DNA of 64,000 nucleotides from Parelaphostrongylus tenuis (GCA_019055375.1 JAHQIW010005082.1:124001-188000), one strand, 5' to 3'; counted from the first letter of the stretch, positions 1 to 12,770 are shown. Numbers and translations are program-made. The notes: generated by a model from the sequence alone, not told the origin.

Positions 1-1967
1 ACTTTTGACAGCCATAAGTGACAAATATTCTCAATATTTCCAATGGTGAGAAAATTGTTTACTCATGCCCACATAGTCCAGCGTATATTTTGCCATAGAA
101 GTCATTGTTAATTTTCTCTTTTGAACTATAGAATGATCACATCGGGGCGGCTTATCCAAGCACTGCCGTACTTTTCGACTTTCCGTATATTTTATAAGTA
201 AACTATAACTCGTTCGAGAATATTGAAAGTTCCTCCCTCAAAGAACAGGTGTCGTCAAAGTTGAGCAAATTTTTATAGGAACACAACCAAAATGAAACCT
301 TTGAGAAGGTATAGCGACGAGAGACAGGAACTGATATGGCCCAAGTCGATATTATGGAAGAGCATACATCTATTATAAACATTATTAGTTTTTGTAATAA
401 AAGGAGAGATTTCATGCAAAAAAAAATTTAGAGAAAGAAGTATTTGACGGATCGACCCTGGGTCTAAAGCTGACCATGCCTTTCATTAATCCCTGATTGA
501 TCAACTTATAACAGACTCGTCCAGGAGATATTGGCTTAACTTGACACACTGATAGGGCCTTGCGAGTTACTGTAAATGTCATGTAATCATTCACTTCAAA
601 CGATTCTAGATCGATGAATGCCGGAGCATTTCTCAGGGATAAATTAACCTGCAAAATTGTATCCTTCGATACTGCAATATGACGATTCGTTGGGAATGTG
701 CTGACTTTGAGCACATCAGAGATACGACATCAACCAATCTACTACTCGATCTTTGCAAAAAAAGGTCTCCAAGAAAGTGATCAATCTCTCCGGACGACTA
801 CCTGCGCAACGAAACGCAGACAACTGCCAAGATTTTTACATGTTTGTCTTGATCCATGAAACCCGCTATCACGCATTCATTGTGCAGATCCCAGTAGTTC
901 TAATATTTGATTTGTTTCCTCCCATACATTGGCTCAGACCTTCGACAACTTCGCGTGCTATTCGCCTGCAGCTTGAGGAAAACGTCTCCACCGTGAAGGT
1001 CGTGGAATACTAGCCATTTCAATCTTTGTGACAACCACAGGAATAACTAGGCTGGAGCGCCCCCGCGTGATTGCACCAGAGTGCCGGGTGATGGGGTCGA
1101 ACCACTACAGTGACACACTGCTTCCTGATAGCGTTCACCACCATTCAACTAAAGATTACTCACTATACGCAGTACATAACGTCGCTTCCATTTGGTATAT
1201 GGGAACCGTCCTATTATTACCGTCCGCTTCTGTCAGGCCCTCATTTTACACAATCTCCAGCAAAAACGATTCTCTCCAGGACCCCTAAGTACACTGCGCA
1301 GGGTAATGCGCCAATCTTAACAGCTATTTTCAGCCGTCGTTAAGAACTTTTTGATTCTCGAAAAACTATAAAAATGAGGAAAAGAATGTTCACAAACAGA
1401 ATACAAGGGGTGGTTGGCAAAACGAGGATGGGTGGACGGTATATGAAGAAGAAAGTGGAGCTTCGGCAAGACAAGTCGCATGGGTATGAGGAGAAAGTGG
1501 AAAATAGATGCCTTAAACTCTTTTTTGGATATAGATTTACACTGAGGCTATTTTTATTTTGCTCATAGAAAATGCTTCCTACAATCAAACATTTCAATAT
1601 TATTTTAGGTCTTGCGAAGGCTTGCAGAAGTGTAAATGTCGCATTAAACACCTTGAGACGGAGCTCAACTACCTCGGAAAAGACTCACGCGCAGCACCTC
1701 GAACGTCACCATTATTATCCAAAGACTCCGCCGTCGTTTGTCCTTTTGCTATTATTTACTCTTATCAAAATTACCGTTTGAATTAAACAATCATGGCAGT
1801 AATCTCACGTGGTGTCCTCATTTCAGTTATAATTGATAATGAGGAAAGTGATTAAATAAGATCAAGCCATGAGCGCCTTCGAGACGAAGATTCTAGCCTC
1901 ACACAGCGAGTGAAGCTTTGCGATCGGCACGACGCCACTAGCTCCACTAGCCATAGTCCACCCATCA

Positions 1968-1983
1968 CCCCCCCCCCCCCCCC
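1968..1983. repeat. poly(C) run
   Basis: Sixteen C in a row on the plus strand; the equivalent point in block B (about 24,065) has none. Confidence 0.85.
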
Positions 1984-3919
1984 GCCTCTGGTATGGAATA
2001 AATATTTTTATGAATCACTGACTTTTTTTCACCAAAAAAAATGATCTCTGTACCGTATCGTGAACGAAAAACAACTGTAAAATCGAGGTAAGCAGACGTT
2101 TCAAAAGATTACAAATTCAACTATAGCAAAAAAGGGCATTGGCAGATAACCTTGACGTGCTCTGTGCTTTACAATCCTATTAGCACAACAATCAAAATCA
2201 AAGCTCGCTGCAATACGTAAGATATCATACCGACATGCAAGAAAAAAAAATTCAAGTGGAAAAAGCCAGATAACTTTTGACTCATACCCGTAGCATACAC
2301 GTTAATTTAGATCTGATCAGGTAATGTCTCCCATTCCGGATAACCTCCATGTGATTGATCACGCGACCATAGTTACTTTTTTCGGTGACCAGATGAAAAA
2401 GAAAAGCGAATTTCCGAGCCGATTAGTAATACACTTGGTTCATCTAGCACTACGTATAGCAAGAAAGGAATAGCTAAACGCTAATATCTTCACAACATAT
2501 ACCAACTAATTGATTTATAGACAGAGAAGTCTCCAGAGAGCTTGAGAAACTTGACTCGATGCACAATGGTGAATTTTGGAACGACTCCTCCAGAGCGCTC
2601 AAGGAACACAAACCAATCGGAATGCTTCGCTATTGTGAAAAGATCCTCGTCATCATATTTACCCTCAATCTGTTTGTGCTTGCTGAAAAACCCCTGAAGT
2701 TGAACGAATGTCGTTGTTGGATATTTTCAGCGAAAAAGACTGTTCAAACGGAACACTCGCATCATAAGAAAGGGAGACAATCTGCATTTATAGCTGACAA
2801 AAGTGTACATGGAGAGAAAAAAAATCTTAGCACATCGACAGACAACGTCCAAGCTTGGTTATCCTCAAGATTACAAGGATATGTGCTCGACCATTAAGTC
2901 ACTCGCCCAGAAGCCTCGAAAGGCATATCCAAAGCTACAGAAAAAGAGTAAAGAAGAAAACCAGTTTTCAATCTTCAGGTACCACTGCCGACAGGCACGT
3001 GGCGTAAGCCGTCGCTTGCGCGGCAGTCGTAAGCTGATGGCATCTGCAGGTGTGCGTATGCGTGTCTGGCCGTCTACCTGCCTTCCCACGATAACGACAC
3101 CGCCACTACAATAGATCAGTGAGATCTGACTCGCGCGGTTCGGTGCAAAACTACCCGATGGCCCTTAAAGGTTTAATGAGATGACGGTCACATTTCTCGA
3201 GCTTACAAAAACTAAGTTACTAGGCATCCCTATTCAACTACCACAACTAGAGAGTAATTTGAAGAATAAGCTCCATTGTGATCTTTTGTTTAAGTCATAC
3301 TAGTAACTTTGTCAGCCATGAAAATACTGGGCATTTCAGATCGCACAACAAACATGATGATCAAGCCATAATCAGCCTAGAAATCAAAATAATCCCTCAC
3401 GCGTTCTGTCGAGGTACATTTTCCATTTCTAAGTGTTGAATGACGGTCGATCGCTCCACAATATAACTGTTTCACACAAACGATAGCACATAAACCTTTT
3501 CCACAAAGAATCAAGGAATTCCGCCACGTTGTGGAACATCCTTGAGGGGCGAAAGCACAGAAGGCTAGTGGCGCGGCATATCAGAAAGGATGTTGGTTAG
3601 CAGGGCCCGGTTCCATCCCTATTTAACAATCCGTCATAATCTCTCAATTGAACGTCTCACTTCGGCTACATCTATAATTCCAAGAAGAATCATCTCGACC
3701 TACTTTCGACAAGATTCGTGGAAAAATGAAGTTGTCTGTCGGCAGCAGAAGCAAAATATAAAAGATTCCGAAGACGTTCGTGGAGGAAAACGAATGCGAG
3801 GAAACAAATGGAACTCGAAAGGGCTGGGATCAGCCCAATAAGCTGAGGTAACAAATGGTGTAAGGAAATGATTAATGTTTTGAAAAAATTTTTTTTCTTG
3901 TTTTCATTTGTAAAAATAA

Positions 3920-4190
3920 GCGCGAGTGTGGCGTACTGGTTAGAGGTGCTCTGTGACATACGCGTGGCCGATCAATCGATGGTCAACTGTTCGATTCCGT
4001 GCTCAAGGCTCACCAAATCTTTGATCTCTCCGGGATCGGAAAACCAAAGAGGAAGATAGCAGCACTGATTTGACATTTCGATCAGCCAGCACAAGTCATA
4101 GCAGAGGCCAGATGCACATTCAGTGACCTCAGATGATAATCGATGAAGAAGAACGTACGACGTATGCCTCAAAGATAAATCAATGTCGAG
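3920..4190 (+). mobile_element. tRNA-derived SINE, family S1
   Basis: The head has an A-box-like GTGTGGCGTACTGGTTAGAG and a B-box-like TGTTCGATTCC 50 bases later, as in tRNA genes. A family-specific body and a tail near CAATGTCGAG follow. This copy sits inside block A just left of the chromodomain insert and is matched in B and C. Confidence 0.6.
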
Positions 4191-4222
4191 ACAAACAGAG
4201 ATTACAGATTTTTACACCTATT

Positions 4223-5721
4223 TACAGATTTAAGAATTCATACATATTTACAGATTTATTCACAGATTATCTACTTGCAGATTCTCTAATTTATTTACCG
4301 ATTTAGAATGGAGATTGCCTTAGCAACCGATGGATCCACGGAACTTAGTCCTGAAATGAAGACGAATGTCGTCCGCCCATAAACTCTTCTGCGCTCAGAA
4401 ATACGAAAAGTTTTGGGAATAGTTCCTGATCGAGGTCCACGAAATCTCTAAAAACTATGGATACGAACTGGAGGCTGTTGATAGTGCAGTGAGAGTGATA
4501 TTGAACTCTGCCTAGTCTCATCGTTCAACTCCAACTGAACTAAGTGGGACCGCTCAATCGGCTGGTATTTCGGCAGAACATCTTGCGCACTTCCTTGAAA
4601 TTTATAGCAGAGTCACTCAGCGCTGCGGAAATACGAGTGATCGGAACTCCAATGGGTCTTGTTTTGTGTGCGAAGAATCGCTGCAGAATGCTGATAATTT
4701 GCAGACCGGAAAATCACAATGAGGATCTGTTTGCTGCGAGCACTACGAGGTCGAGGGCATCCTCTCCCAAATGATGAAGTCGGACGGCACATACATAAAC
4801 CACGTCAAATGGGTTGGATACGATGTCTCATGGGACCTTGAGAATTTCGTAGACGAGGATCAGATGTTTTGTCCTGAGCTAATTAAGAAGTTTGATTCTT
4901 ATAAGAAACAAAAGAAGAAACGGAAGAGAAGTCAACGAACAGACTTGCAAGTTAAGAAGCGTCCAAGGGAACTCGCGAATGAAGCGTAAGCCTTTTCGAA
5001 TCGCATTGTTCTGCAGCTGTGAGTACTGCAAGGACGAAAACGTACCCTTCCAAAGGGATGTTAAGATGAAAGATTGCCTGCGGCAGTACATTAATTGGAG
5101 GTTTCATCTGAATGATAAAGCTAAAGGAGGGGCAAAATGAAAGGTGTGTGCAGCCCCGTGTAACAAAATATTATGAAAGTCACTGGTGGAGACGGAGTAG
5201 GTTTAATACTTGAAGACTCAGCCAAATGTGGTGGCTTCAATGGCTGCCTTAGCAACGGATGGATCCACTGAACTTAGTCCTGAAATGAAGACGAATGCCG
5301 TGCCCCCATGAGGTCTCCTGGGCTCGGAAGTACGAAGAGTTTCGCGAGCAGTTCCTGATCGAGATCCGGGAAATCTCTAAATACTATGGATACGAGGTGA
5401 AGGCTGTTGATAGTGCAATGAGAATAATATTGAACTCTGCCGAGCCTCATCGTTCACCTCCAACTGAACTAAGTGGGAACGCTCAGTAGCCTAGTATTTA
5501 AGCAGAGCATCTTGCACACTTCCTTGAAAATTGTCGCAGAGTTACTCAGCGCGAAGGGAATACGAGTGGTCGGAACTCCAATGAGTATGGTTTTGTGTGC
5601 GAACAATTACTACAGGATGCCGATAATTTGCAGACCGGAAAATCCCAATGAGGATCTGTTTGCTGCAAGCACTACGAGGTCGAGCGCATCCTCTCCCGAG
5701 TGATAAAATCGGACGGCACAT
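4223..5721 (+). other. 1.5 kb insertion in block A flanked by short direct repeats
   Basis: Block C has an uninterrupted ATACCTATTTACAG (minus strand, near 33,150-33,165). In A this site is split: ACACCTATTTACAG on the left (about 4,214-4,227) and ATACCTATCTACAG on the right (about 5,719-5,732), enclosing both chromodomain pseudogenes. The first 100 bases inside consist of degenerate TATTTACAGATTT units. The 8-base match could be a target-site duplication or microhomology. Confidence 0.5.
4318..5140 (+). pseudogene. chromodomain protein pseudogene, upstream tandem copy in block A
   Basis: A long ancestral frame is readable with a few breaks. The N-terminal part begins ALATDGSTELSPEMK, then the sequence is degenerate (stops in the EISKNYGYELEAVDSA region). 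From about 4,550 one frame reads AEHLAHFLEIYSRVTQR, FVCEESLQNADNLQTGK, a TGA, then [34 protein letters not shown] and [13 protein letters not shown]. This is a complete HP1-type chromodomain: Y-E-V-E start, V-K-W-x-G-Y, a W...EN aromatic-cage segment and CPELI in the final helix. A Lys/Arg-rich tail follows. After the stop at 4,989 an overlapping frame continues the tail (FCSCEYCKDENVPFQRD) to 5,140, implying a frameshift. Chromodomains bind methylated histone tails. The breaks make this a pseudogene; a spliced fragment cannot be excluded. Confidence 0.65.
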
Positions 5722-5722
5722 A
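5208..5722 (+). pseudogene. chromodomain protein pseudogene, second tandem copy in block A (3' truncated)
   Basis: A second, closely related copy follows 68 bases after the first. It begins further upstream (KTQPNVVASMAALATDG) and is better preserved at the N-terminus. A run of five C at 5,304-5,308, against four in the block B copy, shifts the frame just before EVSWARKYEEF. Downstream are TAG and TAA near 5,487-5,500 and a TGA before the chromodomain. It stops abruptly inside the chromodomain after HYEVERILSRVIKSDGTYL, where flanking repeat sequence resumes. Confidence 0.6.
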
Positions 5723-6774
5723 CCTATCTACAGAGTAATTTGAAGGTAAAGCGAGACTGTAATCTTCTGTTTGAGTCATATCAGAGAATAAGTCTTCAAA
5801 GCTTCGCGCAAACTCAAATCTCTCAAGAAATCGATAAAACAGGATAAAGTTCTCGCGTCGATCAATCCCTGAGGTATGCGCCGTGCACTCGTCTTTATCT
5901 GGCACCGCTTGAGGTGAAATTCGCAACAAAATGATAATCAAACTATAATAAGCTATTAATCAAAACAACACCTTATTCGATCTGTTGAAGTTACTTTTGA
6001 ACTACTAAGTGCTGGATAGTGGATGATTATTTCAAAGCACAACTAATTCACATTGACAATGGTGTTTATAGTATGTTCTTGAAGGAACTCGCCTAAAGCA
6101 TAGCACATACTGGAGGGAGACCGCAGCGGTCATTGAAGTTGAATTTCACGAAACAATGTATACGCAAAGCGATGGTTCTATCCCCTTCAACATTCTCTTG
6201 CAAACAATCAACAAACGTCTTATGGAATGCCTTAGCTCGGTCTCCGAAATTGCATGCGGAATCGTCTCGAACAGTGTTCTGAGAGATTCGCCAGAAGATA
6301 GAATCCTCAAGAAGCAGTCGAAGCAACACGCAAATCGCTCGGAGATCTTTGCGGACCATGACTGAATCGAGAGATTTGAATGCAAAAGCGCTGAAATCTG
6401 CACAATAAATTCTAATGAAAGGTAGTTTAAACCAGAAAATATTACGGACGCCCCTAGCATTGATTGCTTCCTGCTTGCGCAAGGCATCCGATGTTATTCA
6501 GCTTCCTTTGATGCGATCAAATACATGACGGAGGTTGACAGTGACTCGCGGTGGTCTATCAGTGTGTCAAGTGAGTGTTGGTATTTTCCCAGACAAGTAT
6601 GTGGGGGATTTCAGGGATTCCGAGGCAGGTCTATGAAGATATAGCTTAGGATGGCTAATAAAACATTAACAATACACCAACTGCTTTCGATTACAAATCG
6701 TTCTGAAAGGGTTTTTCAAAAAAATCAGTTATCGGCATACTATCATTATACTCGTGAAAAACAATTGGGAACAT

Positions 6775-6872
6775 CCAAGAGTTCTGAGTGGTATGCAAAA
6801 CAATCCACTCAATGCAGGGTTGAACCTGTGCCATAGTCGAGCATGCATGTTACCACCACACCATCGGAACCA
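6775..6872 (-). mobile_element. tRNA-derived SINE, family S2 (Gly/Glu-tRNA-like head)
   Basis: The minus strand reads GATGGTGTGGTGGTAACATG (A-box region), then B-box AGGTTCAACCCTGC and the family tail GCATACCACTCAGAACTC. It is shared with block C at 31,785-31,885. Confidence 0.5.
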
Positions 6873-7043
6873 CAGCTTGCTACCACTTGTTCTTGGATAT
6901 AAGTATCGAAGCCATCAACAACCAACCGTAATCAGATTTGGTTGGGTAAGCACACATCTAAATAATGGTCATTGTGACAGTTAATCAAATATGTAATCTA
7001 TTTGAACCACTTTTCCCTCTTTTAGGCATTGTTATTGGGATAT

Positions 7044-7160
7044 TAGTATATCTCTAAAAGTGTTAAGTGATATGCAAAACACCAGACCTCGGTCTGAAAT
7101 TGAACCCGCGTTTCACATATCGTAGGGGATGTGTACGACCACTACAGCACCGAGGTTACT
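7044..7160 (-). mobile_element. SINE S2
   Basis: Minus-strand head CTCGGTGCTGTAGTGGTCGT, B-box GGGTTCAATTTCAGACC, tail TTTTGCATATCACTTAACAC. Matched by C 31,454-31,560 and by the truncated B copy. Confidence 0.55.
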
Positions 7161-7477
7161 TATCTGCTAACACCTCTTCTTTGGTATTTCAATCGCAGTT
7201 TTCAATAACCAATTTTTGATGCGCGTTTTTACAATTATTACAGCTGTGTTTCGCTGATCGAAGCTCTTTCTAAACTATTAGTAATCTTAAAATATCGACA
7301 ATTCCGATAAGTTCAAAAATGAACTTGTTTAGTTTTCTTGCAGTCTTACACCATTCATGACTACGCTGTCTTTTCCACGCGCCGCGCTTCACGGAACTAC
7401 AACTACCCACAGGGGCCATTCTCTGCGTCACTGCTCTCTGGGAGTGATTTGATGTTATGAATATACATCAAATAATG

Positions 7478-7568
7478 TTGAGTGGTATGCAAAAATCCGG
7501 CCCAGGTGGAAGATTAACCCGCGGTTCACTCAAATCGAGGGCGCGTATTACCACTACACCACCAAAGA
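7478..7568 (-). mobile_element. SINE S2
   Basis: Minus-strand head GGTGGTGTAGTGGTAATACG, B-box GAACCGCGGGTTAATC, tail GCATACCACTCAACATT. Matched by C 30,150-30,245. Confidence 0.5.
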
Positions 7569-8489
7569 CGTCTCTTTGCTCCCACTCTTCTTCGATTGTC
7601 CTATCGCTGCTGCTGTCAGCAGTGAACCACTAACGAGTTTGATCTAAGCACATGTCGGCATTAGACCCAACGACTGGGAACCTAACTTCAATTGGTAGCG
7701 CATCCATACTAGTACTAGTATGATTTCGACGTCTTAATCTCCCACCTCGATAGCCCTTTGGAGACCCTGGACTCACGGCTACTGCATCTCTAGCTAGTAA
7801 CTCTGCACGGCCTGCTCCATCGCCACTCCATTCTAACCCCCAGCTTGTTGCGTCTGATAATAGTAGACCGCTGCCTCTAACAATGGCGAGTCTGACAATG
7901 GCACACGGGAGAAAGAGATGGAGAAGGGGTGAAGCAGTCCGTTCAGAGTTGCTAGTTACAGATACGGATGCCGTGAATGCGTTGTCTCAGAAGGGTTAGC
8001 GCGCCTGCTGACAGGAGAAAGCTGAGGAAGCACGACTGATTCGCCGTCAAGCTCCACTGACCACTCTTCCGCAGTCCCCTCACCTTCACAAAACGTCAAA
8101 CATAACGAGGCAAGGAATTGATGAAAACAATGTATTTCTTATAACAGAAGAAAAGGATACCTCTGTAGAAATTTTCGAATAGTAGAAATAGACTGACACT
8201 CGAAAGAAGAATTGTCATTGTGATAAGACGACATGGTAAACGTGAGTATAAGGCCGATGTACGGCTACTAAACGGAAACATCCCATCCTGAAACTATAAA
8301 AATCCCCAGAATGTAAAATTGAGAGAAAAAGAACATTTATTAGCGAGATCTTCGAGATGAAATAAAGAACTTGACCTAGTAATCAATCAAGAAAGCTTAC
8401 GACTAGATTACGATTTATGACATTATAAGCTAAGTAGAAACAAATGAAACAATGATCTCTAACTAGAGGATTAATGGATGCTAGCGCTG

Positions 8490-8766
8490 TCCGCACTTAT
8501 CAACCCTGAAGAATGCACCATGGATTCGCCTCCACTTGGTATCGTTTGAGGTAAGTGAATGCATATACGTCTTTTACAATGACTCGTGATGGCCTACCGG
8601 TATACGAAGTCAGTGCTGCTATCCTCCCAAACTAATCCGGTAGCAATTCGTCGGCCACAAGGAAATAGGGTTGGTAAACCTTGACGCGTGATCGAACCAT
8701 CGATCATGAATTATCAGCCATGTGTGAATTGCAGAGCACCTCTAACCACTGCATCACACGCGTGCC
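8490..8766 (-). mobile_element. SINE S1
   Basis: The minus-strand head (GCGTGTGATGCAGTGGTTAG, B-box ATGGTTCGATCACGC) is followed by the S1 body (AGGATAGCAGCACTGAC) and the tail GGTTGATAAGTGCGGAC. Confidence 0.55.
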
Positions 8767-9499
8767 TGTAGATAAACGAACAACAAGATGACCTTGCTTA
8801 CTAAGTTCGATGCCAGTTCATACAGGGTTACATACAGGCCTCTTTGCCTGCCTCTTCAACAGCTTCACACAGTCTTCAAACTACCAGCCTCTTGCCGAAA
8901 ATGAGTAAGTAAGTGATAGTTCATTATGACAACACTATCTCTGAACTAACTGCGATTTGAGTGCACTGGTAAATTCACCGAATGACTACAAGAGTATATA
9001 ATCTTCCTGTGTACATTGAAATAAGCCGTCAGAAAGAAAATGACGTCTTGCAATGTCAAGCCGGCCACTGTGACCCATTTCAAATTAGAACCGTAGAGGA
9101 CACGTCGTCGCCAATTTGTTGATCGAAATGATTCACGGGCTATAAAACAAGTTGATGATCCATATCTCGGTGTGTTTCATGAGAGCGATAAAAGACTCAA
9201 GGAGTAAGGCCCGAACTGATTCTCGACATACCTTAGATAAGCGTAGCGTAGTGAGTTATAACCAAGATATGCGCAACAGCTGGGTGACGCAGTGAATAGT
9301 ACTCCAAAGTAGCTAGTAGCACGGTGATTAGCAAGGTGCTAGTTTGACCCTTCAATGAGCAGTCCGGGACAGTGAGTCAACTAAATACCTGAGAACGATA
9401 TAGCTCGGCTACCTCGGAGATCGCAAAAAAGACTCGCTCAACCACCATTCTAATGATGCCATAAAGAAAACGAGCAACGCGCGAAATGTTCACATAGTG

Positions 9500-9735
9500 A
9501 ACGAATAACAGCTATCAGTAGTTCGACATTCTCTGCGATACACAGGTAGTCACTCAATGAATGGTCTATGGTTCGCTCCCGCTCAAAGTCTCACCATGTC
9601 TTCCATTCTGCTGGTGTTGGTGAACTGGTGCCAGACTTGTCTGGGAGTATAGCAGCACTGATCTGATGCAACGGTGGGCCACCGTGATCACTGTAAAGGC
9701 CAGATCTTGACTCAAGCACGTCAGAGAAAGATATA
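9500..9735 (+). mobile_element. SINE S1, diverged, next to mariner MITE (block A)
   Basis: B-box-like ATGGTTCGCTCCCGC lies near 9,569, with the S1 body AGTATAGCAGCACTGATC and GTAAAGGCCAGATC. The head is eroded. Its inverted partner is 28,085-28,310. Confidence 0.45.
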
Positions 9736-9744
9736 GAGATAGCA

Positions 9745-10124
9745 AGAAATTTTCCAGACTTTTTCGTTTTCTTTTAAATATTTTTAAGAACCTGAGTTTT
9801 CACTATCATTTAGAGTAGCCTCTTGCGATTTTTTGATATACAACGCATTCGCATTTGTTATAAGATAGAATTGCCTTGAGAGGAAAAACGATTGTCGATG
9901 CTACACGACTATCCTTGCGTGCCAGCGCAGCACATGAACTGAAACGATACTGAGTAGCACTAACAATCGTTTTTGCTCTTACGACAGTTCCATATTGAAA
10001 CAAATGTATAACGTTAAATATCAAGTAAACCACAAGAATCTGCTCTAAATCATGGTAAAAACGAAGACTCAAAATCATAAAAGTAACCATCAATAAAGTG
10101 GAAAAGTCCAGAACATTTCCTATC
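9745..10124. mobile_element. mariner-type MITE, block A copy
   Basis: Inverted counterpart of 27,676-28,076 with the same palindromic arms (GATTGTCGATGCTAC against GTAGCACTAACAATC). Terminal bases are eroded at both ends and no TA duplication can be read. It is in the equivalent position in A and C, so it was there before that duplication. Confidence 0.55.
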
Positions 10125-10129
10125 AGAGC

Positions 10130-10500
10130 AACAAAGCGACGGAACAGCTCAGAGGAAAAGGGAAACGAAATTGCGGAGAGGAAGGGGCGAATAATGACTC
10201 ACCTGAAAGCATGTTTAGAACACCTCGAGGATTTCTCGTGCTAGCATTCAAACCGTGATACGATCTGACCAAACAGCGGCATCATTTGGCTTCTTTTCTA
10301 ACCAAATCGCCTAAAATTAGAAGGACTAAGCAAGCAAACAACTAAACAAAATAGAAACTGAATTGAGACTTTTTTAGTTCCAATCCGAACTCAGCCAATC
10401 CAAGTCATCACTGTTGACAACTCATGAGACGAAGGCAAACAATGCATTGTCCGTTGACATGGATTCATCACACTTCGCAGCGCTAAAGTTCCCAAATGAA
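10130..10500 (-). pseudogene. decayed block A copy of the 27.3 kb exon region
   Basis: The reverse complement matches 27,285-27,690 base by base over long runs, including the CATTTGGGAACTTTAGCGCT stretch and the final exon with its donor (TTTCAG followed by GTGAGT). The frame used in the 27.5 kb exons has stops here, and small indels separate the copies. It marks the outer end of the A/C homology. Confidence 0.4.
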
Positions 10501-10589
10501 AAACCTTTGGAAAAAGATAAACAACTCGGTGTTAATCTAAAGAAAACATAATTTAATTTTTTTTATTGCCCTGACTTTAACTGCTCTAG

Positions 10590-11080
10590 CTGAACAAGGA
10601 CTATGCATTGCACTTATAGAAATCATTCGAAAGCTTGAATCTCTACTACAGCACATGGCCGGTTTTTGAAAACGCTAATATAACGCTTTAGCACTTAAAA
10701 TAAGATAGCTTCACACTGGGCATTCCCTTCAACTGTTACCGCCAAAAATAACAAAAACTACACTCCATAAGCGTGACGCCAACGCGATCTTTCGATCGAT
10801 CGCGAAGCGTCGTATCAAATCCACTGCCAGCGGACACACAGCCCATACACGATCCAACAAACGAGTGCGGTGCGTACGCGAACTTGGTATTCTTTTCTCT
10901 GCGACACTGCAGTGAAACGGTCCTTCCAAAAATAAGCACAGCTGTGGAATCGCTGAATCTTATGCTATCGCATGGTTAATACTAGTTTAAAGGAAGAATT
11001 CTGTCTTGACAAAATGCGCGTGTATGAACCATAAATTTCCCTTCTGCTGAAGCTTTATAAAAATGCTTTTACAAAAAGCG
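10590..11080. repeat. R4 repeat copy
   Basis: Contains ATCATTCGAAAGCTTGAATC and, inverted, the GATCGATCGCGAAGC...CACTGCAGTGAAACGGTCC portion of R4. The ORFs on both strands over 10,729-10,979 are incidental. Confidence 0.45.
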
Positions 11081-12770
11081 ACGACAAGGTGCAGCAGCCA
11101 CAGATTTATGCTTCCGCAAGATTACTTAATGTGTAACGGAAAGTCTTTCTTTAACGAAAAGAGTCTTTTTCTTCATCCGTACCGTCTCATGTAAGAGTAC
11201 AAATACATTATAAAGGGCACAATTCTGTCATCGGGACGCATTTTTCAACCTTCTAAAGATGAAACCTCTTCTCATTCTCCTCAGACTTTTAGCAATTATT
11301 TGGTAGCTTAGTCCCGGTGATTCCCATAGTTTGCTAGTTTCTTGCGCTGTAGAAGCAAAAGAAAAAATTTTCTCATTCAGCGTGCAGTTTCTGCTCGGCT
11401 AGGGTGTGTGAATAGCAGGAGCTCTGTGCGGATAGGATTTCACAATATTCGCTACAAAAGGCGTCGAGGCGGCAAGGTCTTGTGGTTGGTCTTCTAACTA
11501 GCATAAATTTAGGTAATTCTAAAACTGAGTTAAATGTCTTACAAGATATTCATAGAGCGCTGGAAAGCGAGATGAAGATTACGTTTCGCACTCCTAGGAT
11601 TAAAATGTGAGTTCAAGATTTGTTGGCGGCTTTTCCTGACATAATGGAAATGAAAGTGTAAGCCTATCTGACCATGAATCAAAGTTCCGTCTAAAAATGC
11701 AATATAAAAACATAGAAACTTTTACAACGACAAACTTCCCAGTGGAAACTCATGTAAGCGTAATAATGCGTCGAGAGTGAAACTCACTTCGATTCTCGCT
11801 GCTACAGCCCTCCAAAAGAACAGGCACGACTCTGAAATGGTCGAGATTCAGACTATCGACTTATACTCGAAGAGGTGAAAAATGGTCTAGATAGCAGAAT
11901 AGTACCAAGTAGTGAAAAATAAGCACACCGAACGTCAAGTCAGCACACCATCTACGAGATCCTATAAGCACGCGAAAACTTTCGACAACGTCTTCCCGCT
12001 TGTTCTGTTGAAAATAAAATCACATTTAGAGAAAAAAGATAGGGATAAACAACACCATGTCATTTGTGAGGCTGAATGATTATGGCTTCTTACGAAGTAT
12101 GAATAATTTCTGTGGCTCGTGCGAAACTGCAAAAACCGCCTAAAGGACCAGTGATACGATCGCCAACGTCTAACTGATCAATCAGATCCTATTTCAACAA
12201 AAGATTCAAGACCATTTCTAAATAAACATCAAGGGGGAATGTTAAAAGTAACCGTGCTGACTGAGCTGCTAATAATGTTATGCCCCTCAGGAGGTACCTT
12301 CAAATAGCCGCCTTCAAGATGTTTTTCAGCAGAAAATGAGTACACATGGTAAATATTTCATGCATTCAAATCGGTCGATTCAATTCGAACAAATCTGAAA
12401 ACTCAGCACATGGCTGGAACGGCCATGCTCTAAACTCGCTCTTTACAATTTCACAGTAACTTTCACTGATGCTCGGCATGAAAGTAAAAAACAGCCCCAC
12501 AACTCGTCCTAATTAACACAAAGTTTGCAAGGGATTCGTATTTTCTTTAAAAACGATGGCTGTTGATTTAAGCAATATCGGTTACCTTAAGGCCACCACA
12601 CCACTATTTAGTATGAGGAGAGCTCATCGCTGAGTTGTCACTTACATTAATAATCAACTTATTTTATTCATGACATGAAGAAGTAATTTGAAACTATTCA
12701 AAATGTATGACAGCACACTAGTGACCTCTCCCTTGGATTCAGATAGTTTAAGGCTTTGAGGTGATCAAAG
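10985..12770. other. stretch with no supported gene
   Basis: AT-rich, stop-dense in all frames. It includes a TGCTCGGCTAGG stretch (about 11,393) that recurs near 17,360, so part is old dispersed repeat. No splice-consistent coding segment seen. Confidence 0.5.

Larger units (their letters stand above)
400..10500 (+). repeat. inverted duplication arm A (about 10 kb)
   Basis: The block matches the reverse complement of 27,285-37,000 in colinear order over nearly its whole length, with indels. Anchor pairs: 3,530-3,620 with 33,720-33,840; 6,000-6,640 with 32,180-32,960; 7,044-7,200 with 31,400-31,600; 7,480-8,290 with 29,430-30,270; 9,240-10,124 with 27,690-28,580. It lacks about 1 kb at C 30,310-31,380 and the foldback MITE at C 28.6-29.0 kb. 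Its left end fades near 400, where B and C continue for a few hundred bases more. Confidence 0.75.

Noticed and set aside
3920..4000. Possible functional tRNA genes (here and at other SINE heads)
   Set aside because: The A and B boxes are tRNA-like but no cloverleaf with paired acceptor stems could be drawn, and each is attached to a repeated SINE body.
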